This document shows, piece after piece, positions 34,005 through 44,141 of a stretch of 64,000 bases of DNA; position 1 is the first letter of the stretch, and each line of letters starts with the position of its first letter. The DNA is from Riemerella anatipestifer. Its GTDB lineage: Bacteria; Bacteroidota; Bacteroidia; Flavobacteriales; Weeksellaceae. The DNA lies in contig NZ_CP073239.1 in the NCBI RefSeq assembly GCF_009670965.2, positions 434,001-498,000 on the forward strand, read 5' to 3'. Below the pieces are notes generated by a model. It made no database searches and was not told the origin of the DNA. It saw only the letters and a program-made list of their open reading frames with translations. A program made the position numbers and the translations under genes.

Positions 34005-34736
34005 ATGGTGGCACTGGTTTATCTATGGCGTTTATGGTTTGTGATACTAAACATTGTTCTAGTGCTAATACTAGGACCTTGGGTTTATCTTTTTTCATTT
34101 AGAAAGGGGCACTACAAAATTTGTTATTTTTTTATTAGACTTTGGGCGTTAGGCGTATTCTATGGTATGGGCTTTAGATACGAGTTGATTAAAAAAACTT
34201 CAAAAAGTCTTAATCCTAACATACAATACATCGTAATTGCCAACCATACTTCTGTGATTGATGTTATGCTGATGGTTATCTTATTACCTAATCACCCTAT
34301 TTGTTTTGTAGGAAAAAAAGAATTGGTAAAAATCCCCATTTTCGGAACCATTTACAAGAGAGTAGCGGTGATGGTGGACAGAAACAGCCCGAAAAGCAGA
34401 GCCGAAGTGTACACAAGGTCTGCCGAAAGAATGAGAAGTGGACAAAATATGGTGATTTTCCCTGAAGGTGGCGTTCCTGATGACACAAGCATTGTTCTAG
34501 ACAATTTTAAGAACGGAGCCTTCTCCCTAGCGGTGGAACATAGTATGCCACTAGCTATATTTACGTTCATCGGGCTTAAGGAAATGTTCCCTTTTGATAA
34601 TTCTAAAGGTTATCCTGGTAAAATAAAAGTATTCTTGAATGAGATTATTGATAATCCTATAACCTATAATGTAGAGGAACTTAAAGTAAAGGCACATCAA
34701 CTTATCAAAAACACACTAGAAGAAAACACTCTGTAA
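34005..34736 (+). CDS. plsC: 1-acyl-glycerol-3-phosphate acyltransferase (PlsC)
   Basis: Adds the second acyl chain in phosphatidic acid synthesis. The 243-aa protein has a leading membrane helix, the catalytic HX4D motif as N80-H81-T-S-V-I-D86, the substrate motif IFPEGGVPDD (FPEG at 152-155) and the block MPLAIFTFIGLKE. All four PlsC motifs are visible. It follows GtrA by 13 nt. Membrane-associated on the cytoplasmic face. Confidence 0.93.
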   Translation: MVALVYLWRLWFVILNIVLVLILGPWVYLFSFRKGHYKICYFFIRLWALGVFYGMGFRYELIKKTSKSLNPNIQYIVIANHTSVIDVMLMVILLPNHPICFVGKKELVKIPIFGTIYKRVAVMVDRNSPKSRAEVYTRSAERMRSGQNMVIFPEGGVPDDTSIVLDNFKNGAFSLAVEHSMPLAIFTFIGLKEMFPFDNSKGYPGKIKVFLNEIIDNPITYNVEELKVKAHQLIKNTLEENTL

Positions 34737-34777
34737 TATAAAATAATAAATTATCTTTGCTCTTATAATTTTTAACA

Positions 34778-36256
34778 ATGGAACAAAATACAGCACAAAC
34801 CAAATGGTCTCAATTTATATCCCTAATTATTGTATTCTTCTTTTGGGGATTTGTAGCCGCAAGTAACGATATTCTTATTCCTGTTTTTAAGAAGAGTTTT
34901 ACTCTTTCTCAGGTGCAGTCTCAACTAGTCGCGTGGGCGTTCTATGCGGCCTATTTCATAGGTTCGGTTATATTTTTCATTATATCGTTGTTTAGTGATA
35001 TTCTGCAAAAATTTGGTTACAAGAAGACCTTAGCCTTCGGATTGGTAATTTCCGCGATTGGTGCCTTTTTATTTGTACCAGCAGCTAGTAATCATAGTTT
35101 TGGGTTCTTTTTAACAGCTTTGTTTATTGTAGGATTAGGATTTTCTGTTCAACAGATTGTTGCCAATCCTCTCGCTATTAAAATGGGAAGCCCCGAAACT
35201 GGTGCTCACAGACTAACCTTAGCAGGAGGCATCAACTCTTTGGGAACTACCATCGGTCCTATTTTATTAGGATTAGCTCTTTTCGGAACGGGAGGCAACG
35301 GAGATACTAGCCTAAACCTCAACGATGTTAAATTGCCGTTTATCATACTTGGTATTGCTTTTATACTAGTAGCGGTATTTATGCTATTTTCTAAAATAGA
35401 AGACCCCTCTAAAGACCTCACTTCAGATGAAGTAGATAATACAGATAAAGATTCCTCCTTCAATATCTTTAATTATCCGCAACTCCTATTAGGAATGCTT
35501 GCCATTTTCATTTATGTAGGTGTTGAGGTTTCTATTATTAGTAATTTACCTGCTTTATTACACACTGCAGAATTTGGTAATGTTTTAGAACATAATATTG
35601 CTCCTTTTGTATCGCTCTATTGGGGTAGCTTGATGATTGGAAGATGGAATGGAGGCATCAATGTTTTCAACACCTCGTCTTCTACTAATTTAGCTTTAAA
35701 ATTTATTGTTCCGTTCATAGCATTCGGAATTATTTTAGGTGCTAACCATCTAAGTGGAAAAGATATTTCTGCATTTTACATTTACCCTATTTGGATTTTG
35801 ATTTTTATCGTTATGAGTTTCCTAGGTGGCAAAAACGCAGGAAAAACACTAATGATTTTTGGCGTAGCTGGTGCAGTAATGATGATTTTAGGTTTATTTT
35901 ACCCAGACAAAGAAATTGCTAAATATTTCTTTATTTCAGGTGGATTGTTTTGCTCTATTATGTGGCCTTCTATTTTTGACTTGGCAATCGCAGGGCTTGG
36001 TAAAAACACAGGTAAAGCCTCTTCGTTCTTAGTAATGATGATTCTAGGAGGTGGTGTTATCCCTTTGATACAAGGGTGGGTTTGCGACCACGACCTCACT
36101 TCTCCAAACGGAATTTTAGGAATGACTTATACGCATTTCTCGTACATTATTCCTGTGATATGCTTCAGTTATTTGGCATTTTATGGTTTCATTACTCCTA
36201 AAATCCTTAAAAAGAAAGGAGTTATCTTATCTGAGAACTCTAATGGTGCACACTAG
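34778..36256 (+). CDS. Sugar MFS transporter, FHS family (FucP/GluP-like)
   Basis: A 492-aa inner-membrane H+-sugar symporter with 12 predicted helices. The N-terminal VFFFWGFVAASNDILIPVFK is the conserved first-helix sequence of the fucose/glucose-galactose permease family; GLGFSVQQIVANPLAIKMG near residue 120 also fits. Which sugar it carries cannot be told. A -7-like TATCTTTG (34752-34759) precedes it by 19 nt. The next gene overlaps its 3' end by 14 nt, implying translational coupling. Confidence 0.9.
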   Translation: MEQNTAQTKWSQFISLIIVFFFWGFVAASNDILIPVFKKSFTLSQVQSQLVAWAFYAAYFIGSVIFFIISLFSDILQKFGYKKTLAFGLVISAIGAFLFVPAASNHSFGFFLTALFIVGLGFSVQQIVANPLAIKMGSPETGAHRLTLAGGINSLGTTIGPILLGLALFGTGGNGDTSLNLNDVKLPFIILGIAFILVAVFMLFSKIEDPSKDLTSDEVDNTDKDSSFNIFNYPQLLLGMLAIFIYVGVEVSIISNLPALLHTAEFGNVLEHNIAPFVSLYWGSLMIGRWNGGINVFNTSSSTNLALKFIVPFIAFGIILGANHLSGKDISAFYIYPIWILIFIVMSFLGGKNAGKTLMIFGVAGAVMMILGLFYPDKEIAKYFFISGGLFCSIMWPSIFDLAIAGLGKNTGKASSFLVMMILGGGVIPLIQGWVCDHDLTSPNGILGMTYTHFSYIIPVICFSYLAFYGFITPKILKKKGVILSENSNGAH

Positions 36257-37304
36257 TGATTTACATAAAAAGAAAAGATTTTGGGCAGGCGTTTTGTTTG
36301 CCCAATTTGTTTTATTCTATATTCTATCCAAAATTACTTTAGCCGTTGAATTCTTCAACTCTCTTTTTGAACTAAAAAAAGAAATACATCAATATCTTTC
36401 ATCTTTGTTTCCGTTTTCTATTGGAGATATATTGTACATCGTTTTATTTGTAATCCTCATTTATAACTTAGTTTCAATATTTAAAAAGAAAAAACAATTA
36501 TTACTAAAATTATTAGTGGGAGTTAATATATTCTATTTCATATATCAAAGTTTTTGGGGAATGACTTATTTTCAACCACCAATAATAAATCTTTTACCCA
36601 AAGAAGAACCTAGTATCAACGAGGCTAAAACTCTCGCTATTAAATACCTCAACTTATGTAAAGAAAGTAGAGCACAAGTCACCGAAGATTCTAACGGTAT
36701 TTTTAAGATAAAAAATTTAAGTATTATAACCTCTGAAATTCTTAACCAACAGAAGCAACTTCCTTTAGGTTTAAACTCTAAAACAACAACTGACATCTCC
36801 AACTTCAAACCTAGTATTTTTTCCTTTATAATGAATGATACAGGTATTTTAGGATATTACAATCCTTTTTCTGCCGAAGCTCAATATACCCCTAATCTTC
36901 CTGACACCTATTTGCCATTTACTTTAGCCCACGAAAGTGCTCATCAGCTAGGTTACGCAAGGGAGCAAGAAGCTAATTTCATAGGTTATCTCATAGGAAT
37001 CAATAGTGATAATATTGACCTAAAATATAGCACTCAATATTTTACTCTCAAAAGTTTACTTAACTCGTTAGTAGATACAGAACCTCAATTCGTTGAAAAA
37101 ATCCTTAGTGAATATTCTGACGGAATGAAACGAGACCGAGCTTATGAGAAAGATTTTATAAATAAACATACAGGACTCATTTCTGATTTTTTCGGACTAA
37201 CCAACCATCTATTTCTAAAGTCTAATCAGCAAGAAGGCAGAATTACTTACTCTTATTTCATTGAACTTTTAATCAAGTACGAACGACTTTCTATCACTAA
37301 TTAA
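36243..37304 (+). CDS. DUF3810 family membrane zinc-peptidase-like protein
   Basis: A 353-aa protein. The start at 36243 (MVHTSDLHKKKRFWAGV) overlaps the permease gene by 14 nt; the upstream 20 codons belong to the permease frame. Three helices (about 13-30, 55-80, 90-110 of this form) precede a soluble domain holding the zinc-site pattern HESAH (H230, E231, H234) and a downstream acidic helix EQEANFIGYL. This matches DUF3810, a predicted gluzincin-like peptidase family of unknown substrate. Confidence 0.85.
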   Translation: MVHTSDLHKKKRFWAGVLFAQFVLFYILSKITLAVEFFNSLFELKKEIHQYLSSLFPFSIGDILYIVLFVILIYNLVSIFKKKKQLLLKLLVGVNIFYFIYQSFWGMTYFQPPIINLLPKEEPSINEAKTLAIKYLNLCKESRAQVTEDSNGIFKIKNLSIITSEILNQQKQLPLGLNSKTTTDISNFKPSIFSFIMNDTGILGYYNPFSAEAQYTPNLPDTYLPFTLAHESAHQLGYAREQEANFIGYLIGINSDNIDLKYSTQYFTLKSLLNSLVDTEPQFVEKILSEYSDGMKRDRAYEKDFINKHTGLISDFFGLTNHLFLKSNQQEGRITYSYFIELLIKYERLSITN

Positions 37305-37306
37305 AA

Positions 37307-37333
37307 AGAGTCATACTGTAATAGCATGACTCT
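37307..37333 (+). terminator. Weak terminator after the DUF3810 gene
   Basis: Arms AGAGTCAT (37307-37314) and ATGACTCT (37326-37333) with an 11-nt loop, 3 nt after the stop. Only a short T run follows. Confidence 0.45.
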
Positions 37334-37469
37334 CTTAAAAACACAAATGATGAAAAAAAATATTACTCAAAGGAAAATTCCCTCCCTTTTCCTTAGGTCC
37401 CCCAAATATACATTTTTTTATTTATATTACAAATGCTAACAAATCATTTATGTAATGATTTATCATCAA

Positions 37470-38450
37470 TCATTTATTTAGCAATGCTTTATAAAAAATC
37501 AATACGACTAACTTTACCCTTTCAATGACTTTAAGAAATGGTACTGTGAGAATTTGTTTATAATCATTTATTGTTAAATTTTGAACAAGACCTCTAGCAC
37601 AGCCCTCTTGTAACATTTTTTTTATAATCCCAATAGCTCTTCGCTGCAAGATAACATGCATTTCGCTATCTCCTCTATAATAGAATAAAACTTCTCTCTC
37701 TTTATATAGTTGCATCAGTGACAACATCTTTTTTAAGTTCATTTTCGTATTGGTTATACTATTGTTAACCCTTCGATAAAAATATAATGGCTCATCATGA
37801 GTATAAACAACATTAAACTCTAAACCACGGTTTCCATATAAATCATTAAACAAAAACTCATCTTCATGTAACATTTTTTCTCTAAATCTCAATTCTTTGA
37901 ATAAACTATGGGAATATAGTTTATTGCAAGTAATTACATTATTGACATGGTATACCTTGTTATAAAGTGTAGCAAAGAATTCATCTCTCGTAAACACTTC
38001 AAAAGAAGTTTCTTCTTTTAGAAGTTTAGTAGCATTAAATACTCCTGATATTTCTGCATAATCTGAAAACATATAATATTTACAACAGCTAACACTAGAT
38101 TTAGTTTTTTGGATAAGATTATAAAGTATTTCCAAAAACTGCGGATGTATAATATCATCACTATCTATAAACGAAAAATAAATCCCTTTGGCATTTTCTA
38201 TCCCCACATTGCGAGTGTTTGACAGACCTCCATTAGATTTATGTATTACCCTAACCCTACTATCCGTCATAGCGTATCTATCACAAATAGCTCCACTATT
38301 ATCCGTAGAGCCATCATTTATCACTATAATTTCAATATTTCTATAAGTTTGATTAGAGATGGATTGTAAACATTCCTCTACATAATTTTCCGCATTGTAA
38401 ACAGGTACAATTACAGAAATTAACGGATTCTCACCTTGACCTACATCCAT
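37470..38450 (-). CDS. Family 2 glycosyltransferase
   Basis: A 326-aa enzyme of the GT-A fold. The nucleotide-sugar binding start is SVIVPVYNAENYVEECLQSI, then VINDGSTDNSGAICDRYA, and the metal-binding DXD type motif SFIDSDDIIHPQ. A C-terminal region past residue 200 is probably acceptor-specific. It is separated from the main polysaccharide cluster by genes of other function. The acceptor and sugar are unknown. Confidence 0.88.
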   Translation of the reverse strand: MDVGQGENPLISVIVPVYNAENYVEECLQSISNQTYRNIEIIVINDGSTDNSGAICDRYAMTDSRVRVIHKSNGGLSNTRNVGIENAKGIYFSFIDSDDIIHPQFLEILYNLIQKTKSSVSCCKYYMFSDYAEISGVFNATKLLKEETSFEVFTRDEFFATLYNKVYHVNNVITCNKLYSHSLFKELRFREKMLHEDEFLFNDLYGNRGLEFNVVYTHDEPLYFYRRVNNSITNTKMNLKKMLSLMQLYKEREVLFYYRGDSEMHVILQRRAIGIIKKMLQEGCARGLVQNLTINDYKQILTVPFLKVIERVKLVVLIFYKALLNK

Positions 38451-38494
38451 AAATTAAATTTTCTATAATAAAAAAATCTATTCTTTTTGCTCTA

Positions 38495-39019
38495 TTAACT
38501 ATTATAAACCTTACTCTTTATTTCTTCAGTAACGAAACACAAATCATCGGGCATATTTGTTCCTAGCAAATACATATTTACAGATATTTTTTCCTTTGAA
38601 TAAGCTGGTTGAATATAACTTTTATCCAAAATTACAAATCCGTTACGCTGGTAAAAATTCAATCTTCTAGAAGCCAATTCTCCTAAGCTATCAGGCTCTG
38701 ATTCCAAGATTACCAATGGAAATTTATTTTTTAAATAATTCAATACTTGAGAGCCTAAATTTTGATTTCTAAAAGAAGTATATATTTCAAAATGTTCTAC
38801 AAATAAGCATAAAGATAAATCCCACACTATAATATAACCTACACTATCTTCTCCCCTTATAATTTCTCTTATAGGAAAAAATTCTTTTCTAGCTAAAGCC
38901 CGAAAACCCGCTTCATCTCTGCGTTCGTCTTTTGGAAAAGTATTTATATAAGATTGACAGATTTTCTTTAGCTTAGTAATATTATTACTATCCACAGGCT
39001 TTATTTGTATCTCCATCAT
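38495..39019 (-). CDS. GNAT-family N-acetyltransferase
   Basis: A 174-aa protein with a GNAT core: FEIYTSFRNQNLGSQVLNYL holds the acetyl-CoA loop (usually RxxGxG/A; here RNQNLGS). The protein is otherwise unassigned. Its start overlaps the stop of the PspC-like gene (positions 39016-39019), and DUF2851, PspC-like and this gene form a tight minus-strand run. The acetylated substrate is unknown. Confidence 0.7.
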   Translation of the reverse strand: MMEIQIKPVDSNNITKLKKICQSYINTFPKDERRDEAGFRALARKEFFPIREIIRGEDSVGYIIVWDLSLCLFVEHFEIYTSFRNQNLGSQVLNYLKNKFPLVILESEPDSLGELASRRLNFYQRNGFVILDKSYIQPAYSKEKISVNMYLLGTNMPDDLCFVTEEIKSKVYNS

Positions 39020-39237
39020 AAATCAAATACGCTAGGCCTTCTTACAATGAACATATCTTTTATCCAAAGAAGAAATGCCAACCCTAAATAAAGAAGGAAA
39101 AATACACCTGCCGTTGCAAATGTAGAATAAATGAAAAAAACTCTTAGCTTTGATACTGGAATTCCCAGCCTAGACCCCATTCTGGTAAGTACACCAAACC
39201 ATTCACGCTCAAATCTATGTCTTAAATTTTCAAACAT
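39016..39237 (-). CDS. PspC-domain small membrane protein
   Basis: A 73-aa protein with the PspC-type sequence GSRLGIPVSKLRVFFIYSTF, then a strongly hydrophobic helix (VFFLLYLGLAFLLWIKDMF, about residues 45-63). PspC domains usually sense membrane stress in the phage-shock response, but no other psp genes are seen. It sits between DUF2851 (7 nt upstream) and the GNAT gene, with which it overlaps. Confidence 0.8.
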   Translation of the reverse strand: MFENLRHRFEREWFGVLTRMGSRLGIPVSKLRVFFIYSTFATAGVFFLLYLGLAFLLWIKDMFIVRRPSVFDL

Positions 39238-39244
39238 AAAGCCT

Positions 39245-40507
39245 CTATCTTTTTAAAAGTTGATATCCAATGCCGCAAGTTAGACATTTTTTCTGACTGC
39301 AAAAGTTTTTATACTGAAATAAATAAGCTTGACTATCCATCGCTGTCTTAACTGAAACCCCTAACGCTTCCCACTGCTCTATAATACTATTTTTTTCTGG
39401 TTTAATATCTTGGTAAAAATCTAAAATAGTTTCAGAAATTTCTTCCTCCGAATGTTTATGATAAGTATATTTTAAAGGGAGAACCGCATTAAGAATAACT
39501 AAATCCATGAAACTCTTCGTCAGTTTTTTAACTGATTTTTTATCCGTTGGTTTTCCGAAATTATAATGATTATCCCAATACTCCGATGCTTTAATTGGTG
39601 TAAACAATTCATAAAGTTCCTCAAGGCAAGACGCTTTAATTACCTTCGAAAATAAATTTTGATGCAAATGGTAAAGATGAGCCAACTGAGACAGCCTTAT
39701 TGTAGGAAAATTCGCAGGTCTTAATCTTAAAAATTTAGGTGCTACAAAAGTGTCGCTCAACTGATATTTGGCTTTCAGAAAATCAAACTCTCTTTTCCAT
39801 ATCTCGGTTTCCGTATCGGAAGGTGTTTCTAGCCAGCCACTCAACCCGAAAAATAAGGCTTCTAATTGATTTTGATGGTGCCTTATTTTATTTACAATAG
39901 CAAAACCTACACTTTCCGCCATTTGTTTGAAAATGGAAGCGTTGATTTTAAGTCCAAAAGCATACGCTAAATTCCGAAACAAAATTTCTTCGTAATTATT
40001 TTTAGTTTTAGTAAGTTCTGTTTCTATTTCCAAGGATTTTTGGTCAAGTTTTTTGAGTAAAATTTCCTCTGAAAACTGAAACGGAATTTTAGAAACCTCT
40101 ATCAACTTCTCACACGGAATAAACTCATTTTGAGCCTTTAACCGCTGATATTTCTCTAGTGTAGAAGTCTCTAAATAATCTTTAAGCTCTAATGTTGGGA
40201 CATTTTTCTCAGCCAGCTCTTCCACATCTTTATCGTGAGTATAGACCACATGCAAAATAATATTATCGTATTGTCTATTCAAATGATGTTGATGTTTTTT
40301 ATAATCCGAAGATTTCAAATGCAATTCTATACTCCCTGCTAAAACAATATTTTGATATTTAATTTTAGCAAACAAAAAATCGGCTCCTTCATCAGAATTC
40401 CATTGACCAAAATCTAAGACTTCTACCTTATTACCTTTAGTATCCTTAAAATCAAAAGTTTTAAAGATTTTAAAATTCCAAAGATATTGCAGTAGTTGCT
40501 CAGTCAT
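39245..40507 (-). CDS. DUF2851 family protein
   Basis: A 420-aa protein of the Bacteroidota-specific DUF2851 family. Seen features are the N-terminal LQYLWNFKIF, DFGQWNSDEGADFLFAKIKY (a PD-(D/E)xK-like nuclease core is suggested for this family), YDNIILHVVYTHDKDVEELA and the C-terminal Cys pair in KKCLTCGIGYQLLKR. The biochemical role is unproven. It starts 14 nt after bshA, in a minus-strand run. Confidence 0.85.
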   Translation of the reverse strand: MTEQLLQYLWNFKIFKTFDFKDTKGNKVEVLDFGQWNSDEGADFLFAKIKYQNIVLAGSIELHLKSSDYKKHQHHLNRQYDNIILHVVYTHDKDVEELAEKNVPTLELKDYLETSTLEKYQRLKAQNEFIPCEKLIEVSKIPFQFSEEILLKKLDQKSLEIETELTKTKNNYEEILFRNLAYAFGLKINASIFKQMAESVGFAIVNKIRHHQNQLEALFFGLSGWLETPSDTETEIWKREFDFLKAKYQLSDTFVAPKFLRLRPANFPTIRLSQLAHLYHLHQNLFSKVIKASCLEELYELFTPIKASEYWDNHYNFGKPTDKKSVKKLTKSFMDLVILNAVLPLKYTYHKHSEEEISETILDFYQDIKPEKNSIIEQWEALGVSVKTAMDSQAYLFQYKNFCSQKKCLTCGIGYQLLKR

Positions 40508-40521
40508 ACGAAAAGTTAAGG

Positions 40522-41655
40522 TTAGCTTTTAAAAGATTCTATTGTTTCACGATACATTTGCTCGTATTGTGGAAGAATATTTTTTAAATCAAAACGCAGG
40601 GCTACTTCTTTTGCTTTTTCTTTCATTTTTTGGAGCAAAGCATCGTCTTGCAAGAGATTGATGGTCTTTTTAGCCATAGTTTCCACATCGCCCACTTCCG
40701 TCAAAAAGCCTGTTTCTCCTTGTATGTTTACCTCTGGTATCCCTCCTGCATTACTACTAATCACCGCATTCCCTGCCGCCATTGCTTCCAACGCTGCCAA
40801 ACCAAAACTCTCCTGCTCAGAAGGAAGCAGAAACACATCAGTACATTTTAAAATCTGGTACAAATCATTAGTTTTACCTAAGATCCTTATTTTGTCTATA
40901 AGATGTGGGTGAGCCATAAGAAAATCGTTAATCAGCTCCATATCAGGACCTTCACCAATAATAACCAGTTTACTTGGCACTTTTTCCTGCACTCTTTTAA
41001 ATACCTCTAACACATCAGGAATTCTCTTAACTTTTCTTAAATTAGAAACATGAATCAGTAGTTTTTCGTCATCTTCCGCAAATTGTCTTCTACAACACCC
41101 TACAAAACTGTTATACAAATCGTTATCAATAAAATTTGGAATAACCTGTATTTCTTTTTTAATAGTAAAGGCTTTTAAAGTATCTTTTTTAAGACTTTCC
41201 GAAACAGAAGTTACTGCATCTGAATGATTGATAGAAAACTGAACCGCTGCCTTATAACTAGGATGTTGCCCCACCAAAGTAATATCGGTACCATGTAGTG
41301 TGGTAACTATGGGAATTAAAATACCTTCATCTCTCAGCATCTGCTTTGCCACAAAGGCTGCATAAGCATACGGAATAGCATAATGAGCATGTATGAGGTC
41401 TAATTTATAAAGTTTAACTACCTGATAAATAGCCGAAGACAATGCAATATCATACGGCTGATATTTAAACAATGGATAGGTTTCAACATTTACTTTATGA
41501 AAAAAAATGTTGGGATTAGTCATATCCAACCGTGCGGGAAGGTTAGAACTAATGAAGTGTACCTCATAACCTTTTTGAGCTAAACTCATTCCTAATTCGG
41601 TAGCCACAATACCGCTTCCTCCATAAGTAGGATAGCATAAAATACCTATTTTCAT
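40522..41655 (-). CDS. bshA: N-acetyl-alpha-D-glucosaminyl L-malate synthase (BshA)
   Basis: First enzyme of bacillithiol synthesis, a GT4 glycosyltransferase joining GlcNAc to malate. The 377-aa length and the start MKIGILCYPTYGGSGIVATE are diagnostic. GT4 features follow: VTTLHGTDITLVGQHPSYKA, SVSESLKKDTLKAF, IHVSNLRKVKRIPDVLEVF and EQESFGLAALEAMAAGNAVI. Start at 41655 because the upstream frame is not conserved-looking. The GH3 gene (41669) lies 13 nt upstream. Bacillithiol is a low-molecular-weight thiol common in Bacteroidota. Confidence 0.93.
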   Translation of the reverse strand: MKIGILCYPTYGGSGIVATELGMSLAQKGYEVHFISSNLPARLDMTNPNIFFHKVNVETYPLFKYQPYDIALSSAIYQVVKLYKLDLIHAHYAIPYAYAAFVAKQMLRDEGILIPIVTTLHGTDITLVGQHPSYKAAVQFSINHSDAVTSVSESLKKDTLKAFTIKKEIQVIPNFIDNDLYNSFVGCCRRQFAEDDEKLLIHVSNLRKVKRIPDVLEVFKRVQEKVPSKLVIIGEGPDMELINDFLMAHPHLIDKIRILGKTNDLYQILKCTDVFLLPSEQESFGLAALEAMAAGNAVISSNAGGIPEVNIQGETGFLTEVGDVETMAKKTINLLQDDALLQKMKEKAKEVALRFDLKNILPQYEQMYRETIESFKS

Positions 41656-41668
41656 TTGCCTTTTAATA

Positions 41669-43402
41669 TTAGTTTTTAACTTTAATACTACACTCATCCC
41701 CACTATTCACTGCTTCCACATCTATTCCCTCTCCTTCTTTTAAATCTTGATTTACCACCACAGGAAGTCGCCCATGTATTTTAGTTTTACCTAAAAGTCC
41801 TTTAGCTGTAGCTTTCATAGACAATTCATTATTTTCATAAGCTACAAGTACCGTTGGATAATTCTTTATATTTATATCTCTCAAAGCGTAAGGACTACCA
41901 AATACTACTAATATCAACTGGTGCTTAGCTGCTACCTTATCCAAAATTGCCTTAGACTTCGCCGATATTTTATAAGGTTTATATGCTGTGCTATTATCCT
42001 TATGAAGCCCAACGATAATTGGAGTATTTTGAGGTAAAGTATTTAATTTATCTTCTGTAATAAGCTCTACTTCTCTTCCGTTTTGAAGTTCTTTAATAAA
42101 GTCTTGATAAGGAGCTTCCTCCAAAGGTAAATAATAGTATTTTGATGATTTTAAAGGTAGAGCTTTTGCCTCATCTTTTATCAATGTTAAAGCGTTGGCG
42201 TATAGCTTTTCCGTTAATTTTTGATGAGTATCATTATTTAAATCTCTTTCTATGTTATTGGCATCAATGGGTTTAAAATCTTGTAGTCCTAATAGATACT
42301 TGGCCTCCAAAATTTTCATAACCGACTCTTTTAGTCTATCTTGAGAAATCTCGCCAGACTGCAAAGCCTTCTTAATTAACCTTTTACCAGAAGGTACATC
42401 TTGAGAGAACAGCATAATATCATTACCAGCTTTAAAAGCCCTTAAATCTAACTCTCCTGGATTGAACCTTTTTGCAACCGCATTCATATTAAGAGCATCG
42501 GTAATAATAAGCCCTTGATAGCCGTACTTATTTTTCAGCAAATTAGTTACAATATTATACGAAATAGAAGCTGGAATTCCCTTTTGGTTTTCCAAAGACG
42601 GAACATAGAGATGAGCCACCATAACACCGCCTATTTTTTTATCCATAAGTGCTTTAAATGGAGCTAACTCCACTTTATTAAGTCTGTATAATGAATGATT
42701 AACTACAGGTAAATCCAAATGAGAATCGGTATCGGTATCCCCATGACCTGGGAAATGCTTAATACTTGCCAAAACTCCATTATCCTGCAAACCATAACTG
42801 TAAGCCAACCCTTTCTCTATCACTTTTTTCACATTAGACCCAAAAGAACGATTACCTATAATGGGATTGATAGGATTGGTATTAACATCTACTACAGGAG
42901 CAAAGTCCCAATAAATTCCCATTCTTTTACAATCTTCAGCTATTTTGGCTGCCATTTCATAAATAAGCGTATTATCCTGAATCGCCCCAAGCGTCATTGC
43001 CCAAGGGAACTTATGTGCTATTGGAAGCCTTTGGTAAAGTCCCCACTCTGCATCCATACCTATCATCAAAGGTACTTTAGATTTACCTTGAAGTTCGTTT
43101 ACTAGACTTATATGCCTACGTGTATCATCTTGCATCAATATAAGCCCTCCTATATTTTCCTTCTCCACCAATGTCTTGACTTGACTGATGAAAGGTTCCC
43201 CTTTATTAGTATATAATGCGACAATAAAAAGTTGCCCTATTTTCTCGTCTTCAGAAAGTTGTTGATAAGTTTTTTCAGCATAAACTTTGGCTTCTTTTTT
43301 TAGTATTTCAGTATTATTTTTAGGTATATATTGTGCTTTATTATTCCCAAAAATAAAAAATAACATCGCACAAACTAAGACTGTTCTAACATTTATATTC
43401 AT
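41669..43402 (-). CDS. Glycoside hydrolase family 3 (NagZ-type beta-N-acetylhexosaminidase)
   Basis: A 577-aa protein, start at 43402 (MNINVRTVLVCAMLFFIFGN) giving a signal peptide of about 24 residues. The NagZ-type signature ASIKHFPGHGDTDTDSHLDL (about residues 212-231) supplies the His/Asp catalytic dyad typical of GH3 N-acetylglucosaminidases, and GLIITDALNMNAVAKRF carries the nucleophile Asp. A C-terminal alpha/beta domain follows. It should release GlcNAc from peptidoglycan fragments outside the cytoplasm. A -7-like TATATTTG stands upstream. bshA follows. Confidence 0.92.
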   Translation of the reverse strand: MNINVRTVLVCAMLFFIFGNNKAQYIPKNNTEILKKEAKVYAEKTYQQLSEDEKIGQLFIVALYTNKGEPFISQVKTLVEKENIGGLILMQDDTRRHISLVNELQGKSKVPLMIGMDAEWGLYQRLPIAHKFPWAMTLGAIQDNTLIYEMAAKIAEDCKRMGIYWDFAPVVDVNTNPINPIIGNRSFGSNVKKVIEKGLAYSYGLQDNGVLASIKHFPGHGDTDTDSHLDLPVVNHSLYRLNKVELAPFKALMDKKIGGVMVAHLYVPSLENQKGIPASISYNIVTNLLKNKYGYQGLIITDALNMNAVAKRFNPGELDLRAFKAGNDIMLFSQDVPSGKRLIKKALQSGEISQDRLKESVMKILEAKYLLGLQDFKPIDANNIERDLNNDTHQKLTEKLYANALTLIKDEAKALPLKSSKYYYLPLEEAPYQDFIKELQNGREVELITEDKLNTLPQNTPIIVGLHKDNSTAYKPYKISAKSKAILDKVAAKHQLILVVFGSPYALRDINIKNYPTVLVAYENNELSMKATAKGLLGKTKIHGRLPVVVNQDLKEGEGIDVEAVNSGDECSIKVKN

Positions 43403-43528
43403 TATACTCAAAGAAATTAGTTGGACCACAACAAATATACAATTTTATTATAAGCCTACTATTAAAAAAAATAAGAGCATCTTTTTAGTAAAAAAGAGCT
43501 CTTTAACCTTATATAATTGATATTATGA

Positions 43529-44122
43529 TTATTTATTATCTTCTAGCAGGTGTCCAAAGTAAGTTTTTTTTACTTTTAAATAATCTGCATTAACTTCATT
43601 AGATGGTATCTGTAAAGGAACTCTCTCATTAAGCTTTATTGTACTATCCTCTACAAATTTCAATTTATCTGGATTATTAGTAAGCAGATTAATTTCTTTT
43701 ATACCCAAACTGGTTAACATATCAATCGCTACACCAAAATCTCTCCCATCGGCAGGTAGTCCCAAATGTAGATTTGCCTGTACAGTATCCATTCCTTGCT
43801 CTTGTAAAGCATAAGCCTTAAGCTTATTGATAATCCCTATATTTCTACCTTCTTGCCTCAAATAAAGAATAATACCACCATTCTTCTGCATGTACTGCAT
43901 CGCAGCATCTAGCTGCTGTCCACACTCACACTTTTTAGAATGAAATATCTCTCCAGTAATACACTCAGAATGAAACCTCACATTGACCACCTTAGAAAAG
44001 TCTGTATTTTCTGCAATCAACGCAATATGTGGTGTCCAATCCATTTCATTATCAGAAAATGCAATCATTTTAAAAACACCAAAATCGGTAGGGATATTAG
44101 CCTCAGCCTGTATTTTCAACAT
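43529..44122 (-). CDS. ribA: GTP cyclohydrolase II (RibA)
   Basis: First step of riboflavin synthesis: GTP to a pyrimidinone. The 197-aa stand-alone RibA has the zinc site FHSECITGEIFHSKKCECG (three Cys), the arginine-containing active-site motif LYLRQEGRNIGIINKLKAYA and LTNNPDKLKFVE. No fused RibB domain is present, unlike the RibBA of some bacteria. It precedes no other rib gene in the window. Confidence 0.96.
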   Translation of the reverse strand: MLKIQAEANIPTDFGVFKMIAFSDNEMDWTPHIALIAENTDFSKVVNVRFHSECITGEIFHSKKCECGQQLDAAMQYMQKNGGIILYLRQEGRNIGIINKLKAYALQEQGMDTVQANLHLGLPADGRDFGVAIDMLTSLGIKEINLLTNNPDKLKFVEDSTIKLNERVPLQIPSNEVNADYLKVKKTYFGHLLEDNK

Positions 44123-44141
44123 AAAATCAGTATGCCTTTAC